A stretch of 47,592 bases of DNA from 66-474 sp035695065. GTDB taxonomy: Bacteria; Pseudomonadota; Gammaproteobacteria; Xanthomonadales; Rhodanobacteraceae. Below are positions 33,095-41,088 of the stretch, in pieces. Under the pieces are notes generated by a model. It saw only the letters and a program-made list of their open reading frames with translations, was not told the origin of the DNA and ran no database searches. The number at the start of each line of letters is the position of its first letter. Position 1 is the stretch's first letter. The stretch is taken from positions 1 to 47,592 of the forward strand of contig DASSEW010000086.1 of the NCBI GenBank assembly GCA_035695065.1, read 5' to 3'. Both the position numbers and the translations under genes were made by a program.

Positions 33095-33188
33095 GGAGAT
33101 CGCGAATTCCGTTCAGCCTGCCTGAACATCGCCGCCGAGGTTAGGGGCGCACGCCGCAAGCTTTTGTTGGCGCGAGCTTAAGAAAGCA

Positions 33189-33210
33189 TCAACGCTCGAC
33201 GACGTTCACG
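33189..33210. repeat. 22-bp direct repeat, distal copy of the sdaA 3' end
   Basis: TCAACGCTCGACGACGTTCA plus CG matches the last codons and stop of sdaA (33906-33927) with one mismatch. The two copies are directly repeated and bracket the cysteine-peptidase-like gene. Confidence 0.85.
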
Positions 33211-33252
33211 CGGTGCGGCGCATCGTGGAGTGCGCAACTCTCCGACGCCGAT

Positions 33253-33846
33253 TCACTTCCCCGGGACGTGCAGAACCGATCGCGCGGCCGCGCAGCCACA
33301 CTTCATTTTGTCCAACAGGGTCTGCTTGGCCGCACGCGGGTCAAGAGGGTACGCGTCGTTGTTCCAAGGGTCGCATACCACGACATCCTCTCCCCAGGTC
33401 GCAGGATCGAGGCCGGAAGTAGCGTCGCGCCCGATCAGCACGAACGAGTGCCTTCCGTTCGTCAGGTGCATCCAGTCGAGCGGTCGCACCTTGTTGTCAT
33501 AGAGATAGACGAGCGCCACGCACGATTGCTCATCACAATTGCCTGCGCGTCCTTGCACGGCTTCCTCGGCCCATGTGCGCGGCGACGGGGGCTTACCCGC
33601 CCACCAGTCCTCGAAGCGATACTTGATGATCGAAGCTTCTGCCATGGGGGCGACCATCACCGTCGCAAATCGCGCCATGTGTGAAAGAAACTCACCATAT
33701 CCGGCCTTCTGGGCGACCATTTGAAGTCGCGAAGCAACGACCGGATCCATGATCCTGTTGCCCGGGCCCAAGGTCAGCTTGCTTTTCACCAAGGCAACGG
33801 CCGCCTTTGCGAACGCCAGCCGCTGTTCAACCAGATGTGCATTCAT
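33253..33846 (-). CDS. putative transglutaminase/papain-like cysteine enzyme on an inserted cassette
   Basis: This 197-residue cytoplasmic-looking protein has no signal peptide. A Cys-His-Asp order is visible: GNCDEQS (Cys104), GRHSFVLIG (His133) and VVVCDPWNNDAYP (Asp159), the layout of transglutaminase-like and papain-like folds such as bacterial peptidases and some effectors. A Trp-rich stretch (EDWWAGKPPSPRTWAEEA) precedes the Cys. I do not recognise a named family. G+C is visibly lower than in its neighbours (roughly 57%), and the gene lies between 22-bp direct copies of the sdaA 3' end, so acquisition is likely. The start MNAHLVEQ is preferred over one 14 codons upstream. Confidence 0.7.
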   Translation of the reverse strand: MNAHLVEQRLAFAKAAVALVKSKLTLGPGNRIMDPVVASRLQMVAQKAGYGEFLSHMARFATVMVAPMAEASIIKYRFEDWWAGKPPSPRTWAEEAVQGRAGNCDEQSCVALVYLYDNKVRPLDWMHLTNGRHSFVLIGRDATSGLDPATWGEDVVVCDPWNNDAYPLDPRAAKQTLLDKMKCGCAAARSVLHVPGK

Positions 33847-33905
33847 CCCCGCCCCCGAAACACGACAAACGCAATCAATGTCAGGCAAATATCACCGCCC
33901 CCGGC

Positions 33906-33927
33906 TCAACACTCGACGACGTTCACG
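33906..33927. repeat. 22-bp direct repeat, proximal copy (sdaA 3' end)
   Basis: TCAACACTCGACGACGTTCA plus CG contains the TGA stop and last codons (N-V-V-E-C) of sdaA on the minus strand. It matches 33189-33210 in 21 of 22 positions. Confidence 0.85.
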
Positions 33928-35288
33928 GCGAGTCCGCCGCGCGAGGTTTCCTTGTACTTGTCCTTCATGTCGCGGCCGGTGTCGCGCATGGTCCTGATCA
34001 CCTTGTCGAGCGAGACGCGGTGCTTGCCGTCGCTGCGCATCGCCATGCGCTGGGCGTTGATCGCCTTGACCGAGCCCATCGCATTGCGCTCGATGCAGGG
34101 AATCTGCACCAGTCCGCCGATCGGATCGCAGGTGAGTCCCAGGTTGTGTTCCATGCCGATCTCGGCGGCGTTCTCGACCTGGTAGATCGAACCGCCGAGC
34201 GCGGCGGTGAGGCCGCCGGCGGCCATCGAGCAGGCCACGCCGACTTCGCCCTGGCAGCCGACTTCGGCGCCGCTGATGGACGCATTCTCCTTGTAGAGAA
34301 TGCCGATCGCACCGGCGGTCAGCAGGAAATCCATCACGCCCTCGTCGTCGGCCTTGGGGCAGAAGCGCGTGTAGTAGTGCAGCACCGCCGGCAGGATGCC
34401 GGCCGCACCATTGGTCGGCGCCGTCACCACACGCCCGCCGGCGGCGTTCTCCTCGTTAACCGCCAGCGCGTACAGGTTCACCCAGTCGAGAATGGTGAGC
34501 GGATCGCGCAATGACGCTTCGGGGCGGTCGCGCAATTCCTCGATCATCGCCGGCGCGCGGCGCTTGACATGCAACCCGCCCGGCAATTCGCCAGGGCTAC
34601 GCAGCCCGCGGGCGACGCACTGCTGCATCGCGTTCCAGATGTTCAGCAGGCCCGCGCGGATCTCCTCGTCCGAGCGCCAGGCGCGCTCGTTGGCGAACAT
34701 GACCTGCGCGATGGACTTCTTTTCGCGCTCGCAGATCGCCAGCAACTGCTCGCCGGTCGAAAACGGGAAAGCGAGCGGCGTGGTGTCGGCCACGATGCGG
34801 TCTTCCGCCGCCTCGTCCTGGTTGACGACGAAGCCGCCGCCGACCGAGTAGTAATCGCGCGTCGCAATCACGCCTCCCTGCGCGTCGAATGCGGTGAAGC
34901 GCATGCCGTTGCTGTGGTACGGCAGCTTCTGGCGCTTGTTGAAGATCAGGTCCGCCTTTTCATCGAAGCCGATCTCGTGTTCACCATGCAGGCGGATGCG
35001 CTGGTCCTTGCGGATGCGCGCGAGCTTCTGCGGAATCGTGTCCGGATCCACCTTGTCCGGCCATTCGCCTTCCAGGCCGCACATCACAGCCTTGTCGGTG
35101 CCGTGGCCGCGACCGGTCAGCGCCAATGACCCGAACAGCTCGCAAGTCACGCGGGCGGTGCGCGGCAGGTTGCCCGCCTCGATCAGCCATTTCTCGACGA
35201 AACGCGCGGCCGCGCGCATCGGCCCAACCGTGTGCGAAGACGATGGCCCGATGCCGATTTTGAAGAGATCGAAGACGCTGACTGCCAT
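33906..35288 (-). CDS. sdaA: L-serine ammonia-lyase, iron-sulfur type
   Basis: This 460-residue one-chain enzyme deaminates L-serine to pyruvate using a labile 4Fe-4S cluster. The N-terminal beta domain begins MAVSVFDLFKIGIGPSSSHT with the GPSSSHTVGP motif. The alpha domain has TAPTNGAAGILPAVLHYY, EVGCQGEVGVACSMAAGGL and LTCDPIGGLVQIPCIERNA, with the cluster cysteines. Length and motifs are normal. Its last codons are duplicated 717 bases downstream, suggesting that its 3' end served as an insertion site. It diverges from the glutaredoxin-like gene by 59 bases. Confidence 0.96.
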   Translation of the reverse strand: MAVSVFDLFKIGIGPSSSHTVGPMRAAARFVEKWLIEAGNLPRTARVTCELFGSLALTGRGHGTDKAVMCGLEGEWPDKVDPDTIPQKLARIRKDQRIRLHGEHEIGFDEKADLIFNKRQKLPYHSNGMRFTAFDAQGGVIATRDYYSVGGGFVVNQDEAAEDRIVADTTPLAFPFSTGEQLLAICEREKKSIAQVMFANERAWRSDEEIRAGLLNIWNAMQQCVARGLRSPGELPGGLHVKRRAPAMIEELRDRPEASLRDPLTILDWVNLYALAVNEENAAGGRVVTAPTNGAAGILPAVLHYYTRFCPKADDEGVMDFLLTAGAIGILYKENASISGAEVGCQGEVGVACSMAAGGLTAALGGSIYQVENAAEIGMEHNLGLTCDPIGGLVQIPCIERNAMGSVKAINAQRMAMRSDGKHRVSLDKVIRTMRDTGRDMKDKYKETSRGGLAVNVVEC

Positions 35289-35347
35289 GATGATGATGCT
35301 CGACCGTTCGCGTTATTGTACGCGCTCCCCCACTCCACTCCCGTGCC

Positions 35348-35575
35348 GTGCGTCTGCTTCTGTACCAGCGCGACGACTGCAAACTGTGCGACGAGGCGGT
35401 CGCCCTGCTCGCCCGCGTGCGCGCGCCGGAATTCGAGAGCGTGTGGATCGATGATGATCTGGAACTGGAGGCCCGCTACGGTGAGCGCGTGCCGGTGCTG
35501 CGCGACGACGCCGGCGGGCGGGAACTCGACTGGCCTTTCGATCTCGAGAAGCTGCGGGTATTCCTGACCCCGTAG
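35348..35575 (+). CDS. glutaredoxin-like protein (DUF836-type)
   Basis: This 75-residue thioredoxin-fold protein has MRLLLYQRDDCKLCDEAVAL near the N-terminus, with the redox pair C-K-L-C, and the cis-Pro loop RVPVLRDDAGGRELDWPFD. It fits the small glutaredoxin-like family that follows or precedes various metabolic genes. It starts with GTG at 35348. The TAG stop belongs to a GTAG-headed REP shared with the convergent YceI gene. A role in thiol reduction is inferred; partners are unknown. Confidence 0.85.
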   Translation: MRLLLYQRDDCKLCDEAVALLARVRAPEFESVWIDDDLELEARYGERVPVLRDDAGGRELDWPFDLEKLRVFLTP

Positions 35576-35626
35576 TGCGGACCTCGTCCGCCGCCCGCCC
35601 ATCCCCGCGGGCAGTGCCCGCCCTAC
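35572..35626. repeat. paired GTAG-headed REPs supplying two convergent stop codons
   Basis: GTAGTGCGGACCTCGTCCGCC begins at 35572, and the inverted GGGCAGTGCCCGCCCTAC ends at 35626. The left head contains the TAG stop of the glutaredoxin-like gene (35573-35575). The right head contains the TAG stop of the YceI gene (35623-35625, minus strand). Confidence 0.88.
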
Positions 35627-36171
35627 GGACGCAACGAGAGATGCCCGTGCACCGTCACCTCGTTGCCGATCAGCGAGGTGTCGGCCCAGTCGCCGCTGCC
35701 GATTCCGAAGTCCAGGCGCTTCAGCGTGGTGCTCACATCCAGCGCTGCGCCGCTGCCTTGCTGGACGAATTTCACGACCAGGGTGACCGGCTTGCTGACG
35801 CCGCGCAGGCTCAACGTGCCATCCGCCAGCACGTCCCCGTTCGCGCCCTTGCGGAATCGCGTGGTGGCGAAATGCGCCCGAGGGAATTGCGCGGTGTCGA
35901 AGAATGCCTTGTCCGGCAACGCGCGGTCGCGTTCGGTGTTGGCGGTATCGACGCTCGCGATGTCGACGGTCACGTCGAACTTCGCATGCGCGAGGTTGGC
36001 CGGGTCGTAACTGATCCGCGCATCGAAACGCTTGAACCGCCCTTCGAATGATTCGCCCTGATACGTGCCGGTGAAAGCGAGCGCGCTGTGCGTGGTGTCC
36101 ACCTTCCATTCGCGCGCGAAAGCCGCGACGGGCAACAACAGCAACAACGCAAAAACGATCCGGGATTTCAC
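35623..36171 (-). CDS. YceI family periplasmic protein (second copy)
   Basis: This 182-residue protein has a signal peptide (KSRIVFALLLLLPVAAFA-REW) and the YceI lipocalin-like barrel: VDTTHSALAFTGTYQGESFE, ASVDTANTERDRALPDKAFF, GTLSLRGVSKPVTLVVKF and the end block LIGNEVTVHGHLSLRP. YceI proteins bind isoprenoid-like lipids. The start is a GTG at 36171 overlapping the cytochrome b561 stop (GTGA), since no ATG fits. The stop codon is within a REP. Third gene of a YceI-cytochrome b561-YceI operon. Confidence 0.9.
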   Translation of the reverse strand: MKSRIVFALLLLLPVAAFAREWKVDTTHSALAFTGTYQGESFEGRFKRFDARISYDPANLAHAKFDVTVDIASVDTANTERDRALPDKAFFDTAQFPRAHFATTRFRKGANGDVLADGTLSLRGVSKPVTLVVKFVQQGSGAALDVSTTLKRLDFGIGSGDWADTSLIGNEVTVHGHLSLRP

Positions 36172-36752
36172 GGCAGGACTCCCTGCCGCCGGAGCAGGTT
36201 GCGCTTGCGCCGCGCCGGCAGCATCCGCAGCAGCACGTCGTCGCGCTGGCGGAAGTGGTGCCACAGCGCGGCGGCGACATGGATCGCCACCACCGCGACC
36301 AGCACCCAGAACAGCACCACGTGCGCACGCAACGCGAACGCCTTCAGCACCGGATCGAGGCCGCCACGCGTCAGGCTCGGCACGTGGAAAACGCCGAACC
36401 ATTCGAGCGGAAAATTCGCCGCCGAATTGAACAGCCAGCCCGAGAACGGCAGCGCCAGGATCAATACATAAAGCAGGAAATGCGACATCCGCGCAGCGGC
36501 CAGTTGCCATCGCGGCATCGGCACCTCGCGCGGGGCACGCTGGCCGAGCCGCCATGCGAGCCGCAGCAGCACCAGAGCCAATATCGTCAGGCCGATCGAC
36601 TTGTGCAGCGCGAACACGCGCACCTTGGTCGGCGTCATGCCGAGTTCGACCATCGTCAGGCCGATCGCGCCCTGCACCACGATCAGCGCGGCGACCAGCC
36701 AGTGGAACGCCTGCGCGACGCTGCCCCAGCGCGTATCAGTGTTGCGCAGCAT
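36168..36752 (-). CDS. cybB: cytochrome b561 family protein
   Basis: This 194-residue membrane cytochrome has four predicted helices, starting at SVAQAFHWLVAALIVVQGAI (heme His in the first helix), ALHKSIGLTILALVLLRLAW, MSHFLLYVLILALPFSGWLF and LRAHVVLFWVLVAVVAIHVA. The paired His residues of helices 1, 2 and 4 are the expected heme b ligands. It likely passes electrons between the quinone pool and periplasmic acceptors, including superoxide in the E. coli relative CybB. It overlaps the upstream YceI gene by 17 bases and the downstream one by four. Confidence 0.92.
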   Translation of the reverse strand: MLRNTDTRWGSVAQAFHWLVAALIVVQGAIGLTMVELGMTPTKVRVFALHKSIGLTILALVLLRLAWRLGQRAPREVPMPRWQLAAARMSHFLLYVLILALPFSGWLFNSAANFPLEWFGVFHVPSLTRGGLDPVLKAFALRAHVVLFWVLVAVVAIHVAAALWHHFRQRDDVLLRMLPARRKRNLLRRQGVLP

Positions 36753-37380
36753 GGTTCGCTTCCTTGTGCATGGCGGCTTCGTATTGCTTCGGCGCGTCCT
36801 GGTCGAGGACCGCTTCAACTTCCAGCCGCACGTTGACTTGCGTTCCGACTGCTTTCGGAAATGAAGTCATGCCGAACTGCAGGCGATCCAGCGTGGTCTG
36901 CGCGGAGAAGCCGGCGAGCGTCTGCATGCCGGCGAAGATCGTCGCGCCGATGCGGTTCAGCGTGAACGGGATTTCGAGTTGATGCGTGATGCCGCGCAGC
37001 ATGAGATTGCCTTGCATGGTTCCATGCTGCGCATCGATCTTCGTCACCGACGTGCTCTCGAAGTGCGCGAGCGGATAATTCTTCGCATCGAGAAAACGCT
37101 TGCCGGTGACGGCGTCGTTCCAGTCGGCGTCGCCGAAGTCCACGGATGCGGCATCCACGTCCGCGATCACTTTCGCGGTGCTCCAGTCGTCCTCGTCGAA
37201 ACCGATCCAGCCGGCCTTGATCTTCATGCGTCCGACCGGATGCGAATAGCCGTCGTGGTCCGCGCTGACCAGCACCTGCGTGTGCACCGGGTCGATCCGG
37301 TAATAAAGCATGCGCGCCGGCGCGGGCATCGCCATCCCGAGCGACAGCGCGATGCATGCGAGGCGAACCCAACCGGACAT
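36736..37380 (-). CDS. YceI family periplasmic protein (first copy)
   Basis: This 214-residue protein has a signal peptide (SGWVRLACIALSLGMAMPAP, cleaved near ARM) and a YceI barrel with YYRIDPVHTQVLVSADHDGY, DVDAASVDFGDADWNDAVTG, LMLRGITHQLEIPFTLNRIG and SFPKAVGTQVNVRLEVEAVL. It differs clearly from the second copy, so this is not a recent duplication. It heads the operon. The ATG at 37380 is supported by the signal peptide; an upstream in-frame start at 37434 would place unlikely residues before it. It diverges from the sensor kinase gene by 112 bases. Confidence 0.9.
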   Translation of the reverse strand: MSGWVRLACIALSLGMAMPAPARMLYYRIDPVHTQVLVSADHDGYSHPVGRMKIKAGWIGFDEDDWSTAKVIADVDAASVDFGDADWNDAVTGKRFLDAKNYPLAHFESTSVTKIDAQHGTMQGNLMLRGITHQLEIPFTLNRIGATIFAGMQTLAGFSAQTTLDRLQFGMTSFPKAVGTQVNVRLEVEAVLDQDAPKQYEAAMHKEANHAAQH

Positions 37381-37492
37381 GGCGCAATCCACGCAGTGGC
37401 GTCGTTCGATTGTGCCGCAGGCACGCGCGTGCATGCGTGAACGATTGCGGCAGCGGGGTTAGCATGGGGCTTCCGTGGAAGGGGAGCCCACG

Positions 37493-40400
37493 ATGACCTG
37501 CTGGCTTCTGGCCGCCGCACTGGCCGTTACGCCTGTCCTGCAGCCGGCTGCGGCGCCGGCCCGATCCGAACCCGCGCCGCCGCTGAATCCGAGCTTCCGC
37601 CACTACGGCGTGCTGGATGGCTTGCCTTCGGACGCGGCCTACACGGTGGTGCAGGACAAGTCGGGTTACATCTGGATCGGCACGCGCGACGGGCTCGCGC
37701 GTTTCGACGGTAGCGAGTTCCGCATCTTCCGCCACGACGGCGGCGATCCGGATTCGATCGCTGCCAATGACGTTTCCGCGGTGCTGGTGGATGCGCAGGG
37801 CAGCGTGTGGGCGGGCGGCGAAGGCAACGGCCTGAATCTCTATCTGCCGGACAGTGGCGGCTTCAGGCATTGGCAGCACGACTCGCGGGACGCTTCCAGC
37901 CTGTCCGGCAACGACGTGATGGCGCTGGCGCAGTCGTCCGACGGTGCGATCTGGGTCGGCACCTATGCCGGCGGGCTCGATCGGCTGCGTGCGGACCGGC
38001 ACGGCTTCACACACTTCCGCCATCGCGAGCGCACGGCGGACAGCCTGCTTTCCAACAACGTGACCGCCCTGGCCGCCGATGCGCGCGGCGGTTTGTGGAT
38101 CGGCACCGAAGCGGGCGTGCAGTTCCGCGACGCGCAGGGCCGCTTCACCCCGATCGCACTGCCGGGGGTGAGCGGCCCCGTTTCGGTATGGCAGTTGAAC
38201 AACACCGGCGACGGCGTGGATGCCGCGACCGACGTCGGCCTGTTCCATGTCGATGCGGATCTCGCCGCACGGCGCATCGGCGCAGCAGCTAGCGCGTACG
38301 CAAGCTTGCGCGATCTTCGTGGCGACCTCTGGATCGCGCGCCAGGACGGCATCGACCTGGTCGCGGCGGATGGCGCGACGCGCCATTACGCGCCACACAA
38401 CGGCGTTGCATCCAGCCTGCCGGGAACGCTGGCAGTCGGACTGCTGCGCGATCACGAAGGCGGCACCTGGATCGCATTGCTGGACGGCGGCGTCGCCTAT
38501 CTTCCGCCGCATTGGCGTGCTTTCGATGCATGGCGGCATCGCCCCGACGACCCCGGTTCCATCGCGCTGGATCGCGTGCGCGCGCTGGCGCTCGCGCCGG
38601 ATGGCGCGTTGCTGGCCGGCGGCGCGAAAGGCCTGCTGGACCGGCTGGACCCCCGCGACGGTCGCGTCCGCCACCTGAGGGGCATGGCCGGCTTGCCCGA
38701 CTCCTCGATCAGCGCGCTGGCGCAGGACGCGCGCGGGCGATTGTGGATCGGCCATCGCCACGGCCTGCGCGTGCTCGACGGCACGCACGTGCAAGACATC
38801 GGCGCGGGCGATCCGTCGTTGCGGCACGGCGTGTGGACGCTGCTGGTCGCGCGCGACGATGCGGTGTATTTCGCGGGCGTCGGCACCGGCGTCACGCGCG
38901 TCGACGCGGATGATTTTTCGCTGCGGCACATGCAGCCGCCGGGCACGATCGAAGCCGCACAACAGGTCAGTGAGTTGCGCGAAGCGGGTGATGGCTCGAT
39001 CTGGGCCGGCAGCCAGGCCGGCCTTGCGCGCTTGGCATCCGGTGCCGATACGTTCCAATTCGTGCCGGGCGTGGGGCGCGGAGCGGTGGATGCCTTCGCC
39101 TTCGGCGCGGACGGATCGCTATGGCTGGCGCGCAGCGATCGCCTGCAGCATTACGCGTTGCACGACGGCCGGGCGCGACGGCTCGACGCGGTGGACGCAG
39201 CCGACGGCTGGCCCGCAGTCGAGGTCGGAGGACTGGAAACCAGCGCGGACGGACGCGTGTGGGCGAGCACGCCACGCGGGCTGGTCGTCTACGACCCGCA
39301 GGCGCGACGCGCGCATCTGTATGCGGCGGCTTCCGGGTTGGGCAATCCGGAACTGGCGCTGCACACCCTGCTGCGCAGCCCGGATGGAAACTTGTACGTC
39401 GGCAGCTTCGACGGCGTGATGGCGATTCGGCCTGGCGCATTGCGCGACCGGCGCATGGCCCCGCAGATGGCATCGGCCAGCCTGAGCGTGCGTCGCGACG
39501 GGCGCACGGTCCAACTCGATCCGACCAAGCCGGTTGCGCTGCACTGGGACGATCGCGAACTGGCGATCACCGCGCACGCGCTGTCGTTCGTGGATCCGAA
39601 GCAGGTGCACTACCGTTTCATGCTGGGCGGCTTCGACCCGGACTGGGTCGATACCGGCGAACGCGACACGCGCGAATTCTCCTCGCTGCGCGCGGGCGAT
39701 TACACGCTGCGGCTCGCCGCCGCCTTCGGCGACGGCCCGTGGAGCGCCGCGGGAGCGCCGATCGCGCTGCATGTTCCCGCGCCGCCCTGGGACACGCCGT
39801 GGGCCTGGGCGCTCTATGCGCTGGTCGCGCTGCTCGGCACCCTCGCGTTCATCCACGCGATGCGGCAGCGGCTGGAGCAGCGCCATCGCTTCGCGATGGT
39901 CGCCCAGCGCCAGCAACTGGCCGACCAGGCGAATGCGGCCAAGACGAACTTCCTGGCCGGCATGGCGCACGAAATCCGTACGCCGATGACCGGCGTGCTG
40001 GGCATGGCCGAATTGCTGTTGAACACGCGGCTGGACGAACGCCAACGCGGTTATGCCGATGCGATCCGCCGCTCGGGCGCACTGCTCATGCGGCAGCTCA
40101 ACGATGCGCTTGATCTCGCGCGCATCGAAGCCGGCAAGCTGGAACTCGCCGATGCACCGTTCGATCCGGCCACGCTGCTGCGCGAGATTGCTTCCATCGA
40201 ACAGGGACTCGCCACCCAGAAGGGCTTGAGTTTGCAGATCGGAATCGCCGATGACGCGCCGTCCGCGTTGCGCGGCGACGCGCTGCGCGTGCAACAGGTG
40301 CTGTTGAACCTCGCCCACAACGCGCTGAAGTTCACCCAGCACGGCGGGGTGCGCCTGAGCCTCGACCGCGAGCCGAACGGCGTGGTGTTCGCGGTCGCCG

Positions 40401-41056
40401 ACAGCGGCCCCGGCCTTTCGCCGCACGAATGCGAACGCGTGTTCCGCCGCTTCGAGCAGACCGAAAGCGGCCGCCGTGCGCACGGCAGCGGGCTCGGGCT
40501 CACCATCGCGCGCGAGCTGGTCGCGCTGATGCACGGGCGCATCGAACTGCATTCGGAAGTCGGCGTGGGCAGCACCTTCCGCGTGCACCTGCCGTTGCCC
40601 GAATGCGCGCCGCCTGCGCCGCGGCAGGCTCCCGTCGCGACGAGCGCGGGCGATTCGAAACGCGTGTTGCTGGTGGAAGACGACGACGTCGCCGCGGAAG
40701 TGCTCGCCGGGTTGTTGCAAGCGCAAGGCCATCACGTGACGCGCGCACCGCACGCGCTCGCTGCGCTTGCAGAAGTGGATGCGGCGCGCGAGGGCTTCGA
40801 CATGATCCTGCTGGACCTGGACCTGCCCGGCATGGACGGCTGCACGCTGGCCGGCATGCTGCGCGCGCGCGGACTCGAAGTGCCGATGCTGGCGGTCACC
40901 GCTTCGAGCCGCGGCGACGAGGAGCAACGGATCCGCGCCGCCGGCATGGATGCGCTGCTGCGCAAGCCGGTGTTGCCGGAGGTGTTGAGCGAGGTGATGA
41001 AATCAACAGCCGAGAGTCGAAAATCGAAAGTGGAAAATGGGAGGAGCCTCGCGTAA
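37493..41056 (+). CDS. hybrid sensor histidine kinase with two-component regulator propeller
   Basis: This 1187-residue membrane sensor has a signal peptide, then a periplasmic beta-propeller (about 40-650) of repeats such as GYIWIGTRDGLARFDG and GAIWVGTYAGGLDRLR, a Y_Y_Y domain (about 690-760), a membrane helix (WAWALYALVALLGTLAFIHA), HisKA with MAHEIRTP (His826), HATPase with NLAHNALKFT, DSGPGLSP and GSGLGLTIARELV, and a C-terminal receiver with phospho-acceptor Asp1108 (LLDLDLPGMDG) and Lys1158. It lacks an output DNA-binding domain, so it must signal to another protein. Propeller ligands in such hybrids are often saccharides. The ATG at 37493 has GGGGAG seven bases upstream. The last 15 residues run into repeat DNA. 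Confidence 0.93.
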   Translation: MTCWLLAAALAVTPVLQPAAAPARSEPAPPLNPSFRHYGVLDGLPSDAAYTVVQDKSGYIWIGTRDGLARFDGSEFRIFRHDGGDPDSIAANDVSAVLVDAQGSVWAGGEGNGLNLYLPDSGGFRHWQHDSRDASSLSGNDVMALAQSSDGAIWVGTYAGGLDRLRADRHGFTHFRHRERTADSLLSNNVTALAADARGGLWIGTEAGVQFRDAQGRFTPIALPGVSGPVSVWQLNNTGDGVDAATDVGLFHVDADLAARRIGAAASAYASLRDLRGDLWIARQDGIDLVAADGATRHYAPHNGVASSLPGTLAVGLLRDHEGGTWIALLDGGVAYLPPHWRAFDAWRHRPDDPGSIALDRVRALALAPDGALLAGGAKGLLDRLDPRDGRVRHLRGMAGLPDSSISALAQDARGRLWIGHRHGLRVLDGTHVQDIGAGDPSLRHGVWTLLVARDDAVYFAGVGTGVTRVDADDFSLRHMQPPGTIEAAQQVSELREAGDGSIWAGSQAGLARLASGADTFQFVPGVGRGAVDAFAFGADGSLWLARSDRLQHYALHDGRARRLDAVDAADGWPAVEVGGLETSADGRVWASTPRGLVVYDPQARRAHLYAAASGLGNPELALHTLLRSPDGNLYVGSFDGVMAIRPGALRDRRMAPQMASASLSVRRDGRTVQLDPTKPVALHWDDRELAITAHALSFVDPKQVHYRFMLGGFDPDWVDTGERDTREFSSLRAGDYTLRLAAAFGDGPWSAAGAPIALHVPAPPWDTPWAWALYALVALLGTLAFIHAMRQRLEQRHRFAMVAQRQQLADQANAAKTNFLAGMAHEIRTPMTGVLGMAELLLNTRLDERQRGYADAIRRSGALLMRQLNDALDLARIEAGKLELADAPFDPATLLREIASIEQGLATQKGLSLQIGIADDAPSALRGDALRVQQVLLNLAHNALKFTQHGGVRLSLDREPNGVVFAVADSGPGLSPHECERVFRRFEQTESGRRAHGSGLGLTIARELVALMHGRIELHSEVGVGSTFRVHLPLPECAPPAPRQAPVATSAGDSKRVLLVEDDDVAAEVLAGLLQAQGHHVTRAPHALAALAEVDAAREGFDMILLDLDLPGMDGCTLAGMLRARGLEVPMLAVTASSRGDEEQRIRAAGMDALLRKPVLPEVLSEVMKSTAESRKSKVENGRSLA

Positions 41057-41087
41057 GGCGGCCGACTTTCGACTCCCGACTTTCGGC
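41012..41087. repeat. inverted repeat at the convergent kinase-pepA junction
   Basis: GAGAGTCGAAAATCGAAAGT (41012-41031) and the facing GACTTTCGACTCCCGACTTTCGG segment (about 41063-41085) share inverted ACTTTCGA/GACTC units. The first arm encodes the kinase C-terminus S-R-K-S-K-V-E-N-G. It may serve both genes as a terminator. Confidence 0.45.
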
Positions 41088-41088
41088 T

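Noticed and set aside
38000..41056. DNA-binding output domain in the hybrid kinase
   Set aside because: The sequence after the receiver is only a short tail read from repeat DNA; no helix-turn-helix is visible.
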